A stretch of 43,611 bases of DNA. Source: Bacteroidota bacterium. Its GTDB lineage: Bacteria > Bacteroidota > Bacteroidia > 2-12-FULL-35-15. Under the pieces are notes generated by a model. The model searched no databases, had not been told where the DNA came from, and worked only from the letters and a program-made list of their open reading frames with translations. This document shows positions 8,685 through 17,238 of this stretch, one piece after another (within the stretch, counting starts at the first letter, position 1; every line of letters begins with the position of its first letter). The stretch lies in NCBI GenBank assembly GCA_023251835.1, contig JAHEXZ010000046.1, positions 1 through 43,611 of the forward strand, in the 5' to 3' direction. A program made the position numbers and the translations under genes.

Positions 8685-9719
8685 CTATTTCTCTCTCTTC
8701 AGAGCAGCCATATAGTTATAAAGATTAGAATTGTATTTTTTCCGGTATTCGTCTTCAAAAATATCGTACTGGGAATCGTATCGGCTAAAAGCCATGAAAA
8801 ATGCATTTCCTTCACTAAAGGCTTGTAGTGAATACCGGAAGTATACTTTTTTATTGTATAGCGGCAAGCGGTTCACACCTAAAACAATTTCGGTGAAGAG
8901 TTTTCGCTTCTTTAATTTTTTTTTTGTTTCATTGTCATTGGCAGTAAAAGTAGAATACAGGCTATCGAGCCGGTTGATACTTTTTAATATATATTCATTA
9001 TAACATTTTTCATCTGATTTACTCTCTTCATAGCATATATACTGCTTTGAGTGAATGCCATATTTATAAATTAAGAAATTTTCAGCTCCCTTATCTCCGA
9101 TAAAATTGGCAAGGTTTTCATTATAAGTTACACTGCTCTTTAAATAGATTGTTCCATGTGTGAGTTCATGAATAATAAGGTTTGCAAGCCGACCATCATT
9201 TTTGTAAAGCATGTTTGAAAGAATGGGGTCTCTGAACCATCCCAATGTTGACCAGCCTGAAGGGCTGTATACATCAACATCATAACCTTTTCCTTTTAGT
9301 TCAAGCAGCTCTTTGTCTGCCGCCTTTTTATTAAAAAATCCTTTGTAAGAAACTCTTCCTAAAAAAGGAAATCTCCACTCTTTTGCTTTTAAAGAATAAG
9401 GTTCACAGGCTGAAACAGTATATAATATCGGCTTGTTATGCTGGTTATAAACAATAGAGTAGTTGTTGCTTGGTTTAATCCCAATACTATCAACCGCATA
9501 CTGTTTTATTTCACCTATTAGCTTTAATTTCAGCTTTAATGAATCAGGAAATAATTTATCCTTTAAAAGTTCTTCTACCGGTTGCGATTTCCAAACAATA
9601 GTCAGTTGGCCTTTTCCTTGTGAAATACCATAGATTACAAGATCATACCAAATGAGGCATGATAATATAACTATCATAAAGAGAAATTCTAAAAAAAGTT
9701 TGACAATCTTTTTTAGCAT
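8685..9719 (-). CDS. putative membrane-anchored aminopeptidase (COG4324 / PF10023)
   Basis: A 344-aa protein with one N-terminal hydrophobic segment (about 8-30) that probably anchors it in the inner membrane. The zinc-metallopeptidase motif HELTH is at 184-188 and a likely third ligand Glu201 sits in NENLANFIGDKGA. The region around GRVSYKGFFN and SPSGWSTLGWFRDPIL is typical of COG4324 predicted aminopeptidases. The substrate is unknown. It is separated from neighbouring genes by more than 130 nt on both sides and is probably transcribed alone. Confidence 0.8.
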   Translation of the reverse strand: MLKKIVKLFLEFLFMIVILSCLIWYDLVIYGISQGKGQLTIVWKSQPVEELLKDKLFPDSLKLKLKLIGEIKQYAVDSIGIKPSNNYSIVYNQHNKPILYTVSACEPYSLKAKEWRFPFLGRVSYKGFFNKKAADKELLELKGKGYDVDVYSPSGWSTLGWFRDPILSNMLYKNDGRLANLIIHELTHGTIYLKSSVTYNENLANFIGDKGAENFLIYKYGIHSKQYICYEESKSDEKCYNEYILKSINRLDSLYSTFTANDNETKKKLKKRKLFTEIVLGVNRLPLYNKKVYFRYSLQAFSEGNAFFMAFSRYDSQYDIFEDEYRKKYNSNLYNYMAALKREK

Positions 9720-9741
9720 ACAGCAACAAAGTATTTAGCTT

Positions 9742-9843
9742 CTATACTTCGACTGAAGAAGTTTGCAAAACTTACAAACTCATTCGCTCAGTATTACTGA
9801 GTCTAACTGCCTTTGCTATCGCAAACTCAGTAAGATTCAGTAT
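9742..9843. repeat. direct repeat copy A, downstream of the pectate-lyase-like gene
   Basis: Contains TATACTTCGACTGAA, then GTTTGCAAAAC, then a 60-nt segment (9781-9840) that is identical to 11705-11764 except for one base. The last part can fold: a GACTCAG-type arm faces CTGAATC across CTGCCTTTGCTATCGCAAA. It lies directly after the 3' end of the gene at 9861-11621. Confidence 0.85.
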
Positions 9844-9860
9844 ATTTAAAACTGTAAGCA

Positions 9861-11621
9861 TTATTGTATAACTATCCTTACGGGCAAATATGTTTTTATT
9901 TTCGCTTCAGCTTTTAAAGTATAAATTCCTTTTGGGAATCCTGATAGATCAACCGGAGAAGAATCTTTAATTGCCGGATACTTTGCAACAATGCATCCCA
10001 TACTGTTGTATATAGCTATATCGATGGGGCCTTGAACATTTATATAAAGAATACCGTTGGAAGGATTAGGAAATACTTGTAATTGTTTTTCATTGGTGAT
10101 AGTTGTAATGTCTGTTGGTAATATACCATCACAAACAGTATAATTTGAAGCCTGGTATCTGTTTTTGGCTGGTATAGCGCCCGAGTTGATTAAATTGGGT
10201 ATACCTACTGATGGCCAGGTTGTGAGCGTTTGTAAAAAATCCGGACGGGTTTTATAATAATAGGAAGTATCAGAAAGAGTGGCCGTACCTGATGCATATA
10301 TAGTCCCTTTTACGTTATTTCCATATTGAAAGTGGCCTGTACCATTTATAAGGTAAAAACCCAATCCAAAACCATTATTGGTAACTTCATTGCCAATAAA
10401 ATTTTGATTATCCGATGCTGGATTATTGTTCATAAAAATGCCATACAATTCACCTCTGTTTCTGAAAAAAGTATTGTATGGCCCGTTTTCACCGTGTGAA
10501 TCATCAATCACAATATTCTGGCCGATATTACCTTCAAATAAATTGGCATAGGGATAGTTTCCGTGGAGTACCATATCTCCTGCCGAATTGGATGGTAAAC
10601 TTTGTTCTGACCAGTAGGGATTTATAGAATAATTGTAACCAAATACATTGTCATTAGCACCAGATTGAAGTAACATGGAATGACGCAAGTGATCGAATAT
10701 ATTGTTTTCGATCAAACATTCTCCACTGGTTGTTTGGCAAGCAATCCCATAACCCTGACCTCCACCACCATAGGCAAAAGCATCATGAAAATAAGAACCT
10801 GTTATGCTAAGGTTTGTGCTGTTATTTATTTCTATATGTGCAAAATTACATTGAGAGCTCTCAACTCCGGAAACCCAGCATTGAGCAGTATAACTATAAG
10901 CTATATTACTTGTTTGTGCTGTTGTTTGATCCATTCTCTCTATTCTAACACATTCAATTCCAACGCCTGTTATCATATTAAGTTTGGTAATCATTGGATT
11001 TTTCGTAAGGTTATAGCTCATACGCAATGGGCTTTCCAAAAGAAGTTTATTTGCGTTAACAGTTGCTATTTTAACAATTTGACCTACACTTCCATAAGCC
11101 CATGGGGAATAAAGGAGGCTGCTGTCATTTAATGATAATTGGACATAATCTCCGGATGCAAAGGTCCATGTACTATCAGCATATATAAAGGAGCTGTCTT
11201 TTTCCCCATTACTTATTAGTAAGGCAGTTGTATTGCTTGCCGAACCAAAAATAGTTATTGCATCTGATGAATTAGTGCCGCCTAAATTGAGTTTTATAGT
11301 AGTGCTGTCCGCACCAGATCCTCTGATTACCAATCCTGAACGTAAGGTAATTGGAGAATTAAAAAGATAAGTTCCTGAGGGAAAATAAATAACACCATCG
11401 GCCCCTGATAATGAATTTACTGCACCGGTAAAAGCGCTGTCATTTATACTTACTCCATCCCCTGAACCACCATAATTAGTGATGCTCACAACAGTAGGGT
11501 AATCTGGAATAGCTCCTCTATAACCTGCCAGGCTCCAGTCAACAGAACGGTCCGCAGGCAATACTTGCGTGTATGTATAAATGCTGATTAATAGAAAGCA
11601 GACTAATAATACTTTTTTCAT
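9861..11621 (-). CDS. secreted pectate-lyase-like beta-helix protein with T9SS sorting domain
   Basis: A 586-aa exported protein. A signal peptide covers about 1-19. From about 43 on, GDGVSINDSAF, GVIYFPSGTYLF and LVIRGSGADSTTI match the start of the Pectate_lyase_3 right-handed beta-helix fold (PF12708), followed by Asn-rich coils typical of the helix rungs. The last ~75 residues (QVFPNPSNGILYI, FPKGIYTLKA) form a T9SS sorting domain. It probably binds or cuts a polysaccharide outside the cell; the substrate cannot be read from the sequence. The gene is alone between two ~100-bp direct repeats (9742-9843 and 11641-11766), an unusual bracket. Confidence 0.82.
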   Translation of the reverse strand: MKKVLLVCFLLISIYTYTQVLPADRSVDWSLAGYRGAIPDYPTVVSITNYGGSGDGVSINDSAFTGAVNSLSGADGVIYFPSGTYLFNSPITLRSGLVIRGSGADSTTIKLNLGGTNSSDAITIFGSASNTTALLISNGEKDSSFIYADSTWTFASGDYVQLSLNDSSLLYSPWAYGSVGQIVKIATVNANKLLLESPLRMSYNLTKNPMITKLNMITGVGIECVRIERMDQTTAQTSNIAYSYTAQCWVSGVESSQCNFAHIEINNSTNLSITGSYFHDAFAYGGGGQGYGIACQTTSGECLIENNIFDHLRHSMLLQSGANDNVFGYNYSINPYWSEQSLPSNSAGDMVLHGNYPYANLFEGNIGQNIVIDDSHGENGPYNTFFRNRGELYGIFMNNNPASDNQNFIGNEVTNNGFGLGFYLINGTGHFQYGNNVKGTIYASGTATLSDTSYYYKTRPDFLQTLTTWPSVGIPNLINSGAIPAKNRYQASNYTVCDGILPTDITTITNEKQLQVFPNPSNGILYINVQGPIDIAIYNSMGCIVAKYPAIKDSSPVDLSGFPKGIYTLKAEAKIKTYLPVRIVIQ

Positions 11622-11640
11622 TGATGCTTTGAATTAAATA

Positions 11641-11766
11641 TTATACTTCGGCTGAATGAGGCTTCGATGAGCCCAGCCGAACTGTTTGCAAAAACCAGCA
11701 AACACATTCGCTCAGTATTACTGAATCTAACTGCCTTTGCTATCGCAAACTCAGTAAGATTCAGTT
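11641..11766. repeat. direct repeat copy B, upstream of the pectate-lyase-like gene
   Basis: Starts TTATACTTCGGCTGAATGAG and ends in the segment 11705-11764, which matches 9781-9840 at 59 of 60 bases in the same orientation. The right end overlaps the pepT stop codon (11765-11767). Relative to copy A it has about 20 extra bases near its left end. Confidence 0.85.
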
Positions 11767-13009
11767 ATTTCCCCTGTTCTTCCCAAATGATGCAAAGGTT
11801 TACAATTGTTTCAACAGCTTTTTGCATATCCTGTATTGAAACCCATTCATGTTTAGAGTGGAAAGCATGTTCTCCCGCAAAAATATTCGGACAAGGCATC
11901 CCCATGTATGAAAAGCGTGAGCCGTCTGTTCCTCCTCTGATGCTTGATAATACAGGTTCGATACCCGCCCTTCGAATTGCTTCCAGGGCATTGCTCACTA
12001 TTTCAGGATTTTTATCCAGGACACGTTTCATATTACGGTACTGTTCTTTCACTGTAAAATCAAAATGCGAATGAGGATACTTTTTAATAATAGCATCAGC
12101 TATGTTTTTCAAAGAATTCTCTAGTATTTTTAGTTCCTCATCCTCAAATGAGCGTATAATAAACTGTAACGTTGTTTCTTCAATACTTCCTGAAATGCTT
12201 ACAGGATGTATAAATCCTTCTTTTTTTTCTGTATTTTCCGGGCTCATTTTGTCTTTTGGAAGTGCAGCTATAATTTCACCTGCAATTTTAATAGCACTTT
12301 CCATCTTATTTTTTGCAAAGCCCGGATGTGTGCTTACCCCATGAATAGTAATTGTTACGCCATCTGCCGAAAATGTTTCATTCTCAATATGTCCGAGTTC
12401 TTCGCCATCAATGGTATATCCATAGGCAGCTCCCATTTTTTTTAAATCAGCTTTGTCGGCACCCCTGCCAATTTCTTCATCAGGGGTAAATAAAATTTTT
12501 ACAGCACCGTGCTTTATTTCCGGATGTTTCATTAAATAATACGCAGCATCCATGATTTCAGCTATACCGGCTTTATTATCCGCACCCAACAGCGTGGTAC
12601 CGTCAGCAGTTATAATATCATTGCCTGTCTGTTTCAGTAAGGAAGGATGTTCGCTCACTTTAATAATTTGTGTTTTATCATTTGGTAATACAATATTTTT
12701 TCCATCATAATTCCTATGTATTTGCGGATTTACATTTTTCCCCGAACAATCCGGTGATGTATCCATATGCGAACAAAAACAAATCACCGGCACTTGTTTA
12801 GTGGTTGTGGATAGTATTGTTGCATACACATAACCATGTTCATCTATGTGTGCATCAGTAATACCCATTTCAAGCAGCTCTTCTACCAGCAAGCGTCCAA
12901 GGTCTTTTTGCTTTTCTGTAGATGGACAGGTAGAAGAAGTTGGATCACTTTGTGTGTCAATTTTCACATATTTCAAAAAGCGCTCTGTTACAGTGTGGTT
13001 TATATTCAT
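11765..13009 (-). CDS. pepT: peptidase T (tripeptide aminopeptidase, M20 family)
   Basis: Cytoplasmic zinc enzyme that removes N-terminal residues from tripeptides. At 414 aa it has the normal length. Metal and catalytic residues are visible: His81 and Asp83 (SHMDTSPDCSG), Asp144 (LGADNKAGIAEI), Glu178 and Glu179 (PDEEIGRGAD), Asp201 (YTIDGEELG), plus RGGTDGSRFS and the His of EHAFHSKHEW near the end. The stop codon lies at the edge of direct repeat copy B. It is divergent from the degraded gene at 13129. Confidence 0.95.
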   Translation of the reverse strand: MNINHTVTERFLKYVKIDTQSDPTSSTCPSTEKQKDLGRLLVEELLEMGITDAHIDEHGYVYATILSTTTKQVPVICFCSHMDTSPDCSGKNVNPQIHRNYDGKNIVLPNDKTQIIKVSEHPSLLKQTGNDIITADGTTLLGADNKAGIAEIMDAAYYLMKHPEIKHGAVKILFTPDEEIGRGADKADLKKMGAAYGYTIDGEELGHIENETFSADGVTITIHGVSTHPGFAKNKMESAIKIAGEIIAALPKDKMSPENTEKKEGFIHPVSISGSIEETTLQFIIRSFEDEELKILENSLKNIADAIIKKYPHSHFDFTVKEQYRNMKRVLDKNPEIVSNALEAIRRAGIEPVLSSIRGGTDGSRFSYMGMPCPNIFAGEHAFHSKHEWVSIQDMQKAVETIVNLCIIWEEQGK

Positions 13010-13100
13010 GGCTACTCTTGACCCTCCTCCTTGGGAATCCTTCGTACCTGAGGGGAGGCGTTTTTAGTTGTTTATATTAATTTATTTTTGCTAATTACAG

Positions 13101-13108
13101 TACTTTTG
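13101..13108 (+). promoter_or_regulatory. -7 promoter element before the DUF6495-like gene
   Basis: TACTTTTG fits TAnnTTTG exactly and lies 21 nt before the ATG at 13129. A -33 TTG at normal spacing is not clear, so only half of the consensus is present. Confidence 0.35.
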
Positions 13109-13128
13109 TTGAATAAAACAAAAAAATT

Positions 13129-13585
13129 ATGAATGAGGAGAATCAAAAGCCTCCCTTCCCAAAAGGAAAGGGAAGTTGGGAGGGCACAAAGTACAAACGC
13201 CTTACCTCGGAGGAACTCCAATCATTAGAAAATGAATTCATTCATTTTTTGGCTCATAGATGTATTCAGCGATGTAGTATATGATAAAATACTTCGCAAA
13301 ATAAAATACCTCGAATTCAGGGATATTAAAACTTTAAATATTTTTTATTGTGCAACTGATAAAATCATTTTAGCCGGTATGCGTGTTAAAGAACAGTCTT
13401 CCTTAGATCTTACTACTTCAGATATTTTTACAAAATGGAAGGAGGAAGATTTATCTATGGTGAACCTTATTAAAACTGAAAAAAAATATAGTAAAGAAAG
13501 AGAAATGGAGGTTTTTGAGTTGCTACAGAGTGGCTGTTTAATTACTGATGATAAATTATTTAATGCATTGATGGATAGTTTTTAA
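13129..13585 (+). pseudogene. DUF6495-like gene, frameshifted and internally shortened
   Basis: Two frames together resemble one Bacteroidota protein family, DUF6495 as far as I recall it. Frame 1, from the ATG at 13129, reads KYKRLTSEELQSLENEFIHF (codons 21-40) and stops at 13284. Frame 2 continues with IDVFSDVVYDKILRKIKYLE and runs to the stop at 13585 (ALMDSF). The switch falls near 13252. Compared with my recollection of the family, about 20-25 residues between FLA and IDVFSD are missing, so this looks like a deletion rather than a single-base error. Codons 8-19 lie in a GC-rich palindrome (13150-13183) placed just before the conserved KYKRLT start. It is probably non-functional, unless the second frame has its own start at 13232. 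Confidence 0.6.
13150..13183. repeat. GC-rich palindrome inside the broken gene
   Basis: CCTCCCTTCCC faces GGGAAGTTGGGAGG across an A-rich loop, giving two stacked stems. It lies at the 5' end of the DUF6495-like gene, ahead of the conserved KYKRLT segment. It resembles the element at 3770-3824, so a dispersed palindrome may have landed here. Confidence 0.5.
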
Positions 13586-13709
13586 TAGAGAAATTTTTAT
13601 TTGACATAAACGCCACAATTAGTAGCCATTAAATTAAAGCTTGTAATTATCAACAATTCACTGTGAATGTATTTTCAAAACCTTTTTCCTTCCACTGTTT
13701 CATAATTCC

Positions 13710-13717
13710 TAATTTTG
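13710..13717 (+). promoter_or_regulatory. -7 element directly before surE
   Basis: TAATTTTG fits TAnnTTTG exactly. Transcription would begin at about 13723-13724, which is the surE ATG itself, so the transcript may be leaderless. No clear -33 TTG is present 17-20 nt upstream. Confidence 0.3.
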
Positions 13718-13723
13718 TATTCA

Positions 13724-14497
13724 ATGAAAAAGGTAAAGCCGCTAATATTAGTTACAAATGATGATGGAATTACAGCCCCAGGCATTGCTGCATTGGTAGA
13801 AGTAATGAAAACATTAGGAGAGGTGGTGGTAGTAGCGCCTGATAAGGCACAATCAGGAATGGGACATGCAATTACTATTAATTCTACCCTGCGTATTAAT
13901 AAAGTAAAGATATATGGTGCGAAACAAGAATATAGTTGCACTGGCACTCCGGTTGACTGTATTAAATTTGCTGTAAATAAAATTATGCATCGTAAGCCCG
14001 ATTTGTGTGTTTCCGGCATCAATCATGGAACCAACATGTCTATTAATGTTATTTATTCCGGAACCATGTCAGCAGCGGTGGAAGGGGCCATAGAAGGCAT
14101 TCCTTCTATTGGATTTTCATTGACCGATCAAAGTATTGATGCAGATTTTACGGCTTCAAAAAAGATAGTTAGAACTATTGCTGCTAAGGTACTTCAGAAC
14201 GGACTTCCATCAGGAGTATGTTTGAATGTGAATATTCCTAAATTAAAGTATGAATTAATAAAAGGAATAAAAATATGCCGTCAGGCCAGAGCTACCTGGA
14301 TAGAAAAGTTTGATGAACGTTTTGACCCTGGCGGACAGGCTTATTATTGGTTGACAGGAAAATTTGAAAATTTTGATGCTAAAGAAAAAGATACAGATGT
14401 GTGGGCGCTTGATAATAATTATGTTTCTGTTGTCCCTACACAGTTTGATATGACAGCACATCTGGCGATTAAAGAAATTGCTAAATGGAAGCTTTAG
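13724..14497 (+). CDS. surE: 5'/3'-nucleotidase SurE
   Basis: Survival protein E, a metal-dependent nucleoside monophosphate phosphatase of the cytoplasm. The 257-aa product starts MKKVKPLILVTNDDGI, with metal ligands Asp13 and Asp14, Ser44 in APDKAQSG, Asn100 in SGINHGTN and the SGTMSAAVEG loop (about 112-121), all family hallmarks. A TTG at 13715 in the same frame would add three residues, but the ATG fits the family better. It begins a plus-strand run with lpxB and a SpoIID gene, an arrangement common in Bacteroidota. Confidence 0.94.
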   Translation: MKKVKPLILVTNDDGITAPGIAALVEVMKTLGEVVVVAPDKAQSGMGHAITINSTLRINKVKIYGAKQEYSCTGTPVDCIKFAVNKIMHRKPDLCVSGINHGTNMSINVIYSGTMSAAVEGAIEGIPSIGFSLTDQSIDADFTASKKIVRTIAAKVLQNGLPSGVCLNVNIPKLKYELIKGIKICRQARATWIEKFDERFDPGGQAYYWLTGKFENFDAKEKDTDVWALDNNYVSVVPTQFDMTAHLAIKEIAKWKL

Positions 14498-14534
14498 TTA
14501 GTAGTCACGGTTCGGAGTTGGGAGAGGAAAAAAC

Positions 14535-14551
14535 AATTTGACAATTTGACA
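14535..14551. repeat. short tandem repeat in the surE spacer
   Basis: Two adjacent copies of the 9-mer AATTTGACA-type unit lie in the 70-nt gap before the small membrane-protein gene. Confidence 0.4.
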
Positions 14552-14567
14552 GTATAGCCTTCGTAGT

Positions 14568-14873
14568 ATGAAAGATATTGATTTGGATAAATTTTGGATA
14601 GGTTTTTTCGCTGGTTTGCTGGCTCCTGTGTTGGCATTTGTATTTTATTATCTTACCAATTACAGGAGCATGCCTGTATATCGGTTTATAAATTATTTAA
14701 AATTAGGTGATACATATACATCTGTTGTTACCTTATGCCTTTTGGCCAATTTGGCTGTTTTTTACCTGTTTATCTGGAAAAATAAATATAGTGGTGCACG
14801 TGGCGTTATAGGGGCTACACTTATCTGGGCAGCATTTATCATGTATTTGAAATTTTTTACCCACCACGAATGA
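14568..14873 (+). CDS. small three-TM membrane protein
   Basis: A 101-aa hydrophobic protein with three likely membrane segments (about 9-28, 51-69 and 80-96) and a short charged start MKDIDLDKFW. I do not recognise a named family. Its stop overlaps the lpxB start by ATGA (14870-14873), so the two are translationally coupled. Position between surE and lpxB suggests an envelope role, but that is inference. Confidence 0.8.
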   Translation: MKDIDLDKFWIGFFAGLLAPVLAFVFYYLTNYRSMPVYRFINYLKLGDTYTSVVTLCLLANLAVFYLFIWKNKYSGARGVIGATLIWAAFIMYLKFFTHHE

Positions 14874-15967
14874 AGTATTATATCATTGCAGGCGAGGCTT
14901 CTGGCGATTTACATGCGTCCAATTTAATGAAAGAATTAAAAGCATTGGATGCGCATGCCACCTTTCGCTGCTGGGGAGGCGATTTGATGAAAGCTCAGGG
15001 AGCAGACATTGTTAAGCATTATCAGGATTTGGCTTTTATGGGTTTTACAGAAGTGCTGATGAATCTGCGTACAATATTGAAAAATATTAATTTCTGTAAA
15101 AAGGATATTATGCACTATAAACCGGATGTAGTGATATTAGTGGATTATCCGGGTTTTAACCTGCGTATAGCAAAGTTTTCCAAAGAAGCAGGTTTTAAAG
15201 TGTTTTATTATATTTCTCCGCAAATATGGGCTTGGAAACAATCGCGTGTTTATAAAATAAAACGTACGGTTGATAAAATGTTTGTAATCCTCCCTTTTGA
15301 AAAAGAATTTTATCAACGGTTTGATTATAAGGTAGATTTTGTTGGACATCCATTGCTTGATGCAATTGCAAACGCTCCTGAATATTTAAAACCATTGGAT
15401 ATAAATACAAATAAACCAATTATTGCATTATTACCCGGCAGCCGTAAACAGGAGATATCCGTGATGCTTCCTTTAATGTTAACAATGCAGAAATATTATC
15501 CGGACTATCAGTTTGTGATTGCCGGTGCACCTTCACAAAAGCCTGAATTTTATCAAACGTTTATAGGAGGGTATAATGTAAAGATTGTATTTAACCAAAC
15601 TTACCAGTTATTGAAAAAAGCAGAAGCAGCCTTGGTTACATCTGGCACTGCTACCTTGGAAACTGCTTTGTTTGGAGTGCCTGAAGTGGTTTGTTATAAG
15701 GCCGGAGCTATATCCTATGCAATTGCAAAGCAGCTTGTGAAAGTAAAATACATTTCATTAGTAAATCTGATTATGGATAAAGAAATTGTAAAAGAACTTA
15801 TACAGGGTGAGCTCAATGAGAATAATCTTAAAACTGAATTGGATAAATTATTAAACCCGTCAACCAGAAATAAAATTATTCAGAATTATACCGAACTAAA
15901 ATATAAATTGGGTGGGATGGGAGCATCTGAGAAAACTGCCACTTTGATGATTGATTATTTAAAATGA
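14870..15967 (+). CDS. lpxB: lipid-A-disaccharide synthase
   Basis: Family GT19 glycosyltransferase that joins UDP-2,3-diacylglucosamine and lipid X to form the lipid A disaccharide at the inner membrane. The 365-aa protein shows GEASGD (8-13), MGFTEVL (57-63), FVGHPLLD (157-164), LLPGSRKQEI (187-196) and TSGTATLETALFGVPEVV (257-274), all typical. It overlaps both neighbours by four bases (ATGA), so it is in an operon. Its presence shows that the cell makes lipid A. Confidence 0.96.
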   Translation: MKYYIIAGEASGDLHASNLMKELKALDAHATFRCWGGDLMKAQGADIVKHYQDLAFMGFTEVLMNLRTILKNINFCKKDIMHYKPDVVILVDYPGFNLRIAKFSKEAGFKVFYYISPQIWAWKQSRVYKIKRTVDKMFVILPFEKEFYQRFDYKVDFVGHPLLDAIANAPEYLKPLDINTNKPIIALLPGSRKQEISVMLPLMLTMQKYYPDYQFVIAGAPSQKPEFYQTFIGGYNVKIVFNQTYQLLKKAEAALVTSGTATLETALFGVPEVVCYKAGAISYAIAKQLVKVKYISLVNLIMDKEIVKELIQGELNENNLKTELDKLLNPSTRNKIIQNYTELKYKLGGMGASEKTATLMIDYLK

Positions 15968-17130
15968 AGAGATTTTTTTTAATACTGAATCTGTTACTTT
16001 TCTTTTTTGTATTTAGTTTAAATGCCAATACAGTAAATGTACGTATTTTAACTGCTAAGGTCATTCGTTCATTTATTTTTTCACCGCTTACTGGAAGTTA
16101 TTCTGTTTATGGAGATGGAATACCATTGGCAGATTTTGATCCTACTGGTATTTTTCAAATGACTATTGAAGGGAATGTTATCCGTTTAAAAACGTTTGAA
16201 AAAGATTTAGGTGCTTTCTATAACATAAAGATGGTAGCAAAAGAATCAGATGCTTCATTTAAAATAAAATCTTTAATTCCTCAGAGTAAAGTACGTACTT
16301 ATGATGGTAATATAGAAATTTTGCTTACGGCTGATAATTCACAGTTTTTATTACTAAATTCGGTAGACCTTGAAAATTATATTGCGGGTGTTGTTGAATC
16401 GGAAGGAGGCAGGGGTGGAAATCTGGAATATTACAAAATACAGGCTATATTATGTCGTACCTATTTGTTAGCACACCTCAATCGCCATATACAGGAAGGA
16501 TTTGAAGTATGTGATGATGTGCATTGCCAGGCCTATGCCAGCAAAGCTACTGAAGAGGATATTTTAAAGGCAGTGTTTGCTACCAAAGGATTAGTAGTTG
16601 TAGATAATAATCTTAATTTAATTACAGCAGCTTTCCATTCCAATTGCGGTGGAGAAACCTGTAACTCGGAAGATGTTTGGGCTATCTCTACAAGCTATTT
16701 AAAATCTATTAAAGATACGTTTTGTACCTCACAATCACAAGCATACTGGCAGCGGGTTATTCTGTTGGAGGATTGGAAAGCTTATTTGCAATTGAAGCGG
16801 ACTTCTTCAAAAGATAAAAACACAACTATTATTACCTCATTTAATCAGACAGCAGGCAGGGCTACCTATTTGCAGGATAAAAATTTTAAGATACCACTTA
16901 AAAACATCCGTTCTGACTTTCAGTTAAAATCTACTTTTTTCTCAATTGAACAAATTGGCGATTCTGTAAAATTCAAAGGGCGCGGATATGGTCATGGCGT
17001 TGGACTTTGCCAGGAAGGAGCGATGGAAATGGCCAGACTAAAATACTCTTACGAATATATACTTCATTATTATTATAAAGATGTAAGTCTTGTTGATGTA
17101 TCCGCATTAAGTTATTTTAAACAGGAGTAA
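15964..17130 (+). CDS. SpoIID/LytB domain protein, probable peptidoglycan lytic enzyme
   Basis: A 388-aa exported protein with signal peptide MKRFFLILNLLLFFFVFSLN (about 1-20). The SpoIID/LytB domain is evident from LENYIAGVVESEGGRGG (136-152; Glu147 is the likely catalytic Glu), YYKIQAILCRTYLLAHLNRH, DVHCQAYASK, AAFHSNCGGETCNSEDVW and RGYGHGVGLCQEGAMEMA. In Bacillus, SpoIID cleaves denuded glycan strands; in a non-sporulating Gram-negative it probably remodels the wall. It overlaps lpxB by ATGA. Confidence 0.88.
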   Translation: MKRFFLILNLLLFFFVFSLNANTVNVRILTAKVIRSFIFSPLTGSYSVYGDGIPLADFDPTGIFQMTIEGNVIRLKTFEKDLGAFYNIKMVAKESDASFKIKSLIPQSKVRTYDGNIEILLTADNSQFLLLNSVDLENYIAGVVESEGGRGGNLEYYKIQAILCRTYLLAHLNRHIQEGFEVCDDVHCQAYASKATEEDILKAVFATKGLVVVDNNLNLITAAFHSNCGGETCNSEDVWAISTSYLKSIKDTFCTSQSQAYWQRVILLEDWKAYLQLKRTSSKDKNTTIITSFNQTAGRATYLQDKNFKIPLKNIRSDFQLKSTFFSIEQIGDSVKFKGRGYGHGVGLCQEGAMEMARLKYSYEYILHYYYKDVSLVDVSALSYFKQE

Positions 17131-17184
17131 ACGCAATTCTTTTTTGAGAAACTCTTTTTAACTTTTACCTTTCATCTTTTGGCT

Positions 17185-17238
17185 TATACTGAGTGAACGA
17201 GTTTGTACGTTTTGCAAACTCATTCAGCCGAAGTATAA
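17185..17238. repeat. third, inverted and shorter copy of the A/B repeat, with a hairpin
   Basis: The reverse complement reads TTATACTTCGGCTGAATGAG, then TTTGCAAAACGTACAAACTC and CACTCAGTAT, matching the left and middle of copies A and B. GAGTTTG and CAAACTC form a 7-bp stem that extends with mismatches through TGAA and TTCA. It lies between the convergent SpoIID and MFS genes and may also help end transcription. Confidence 0.7.
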
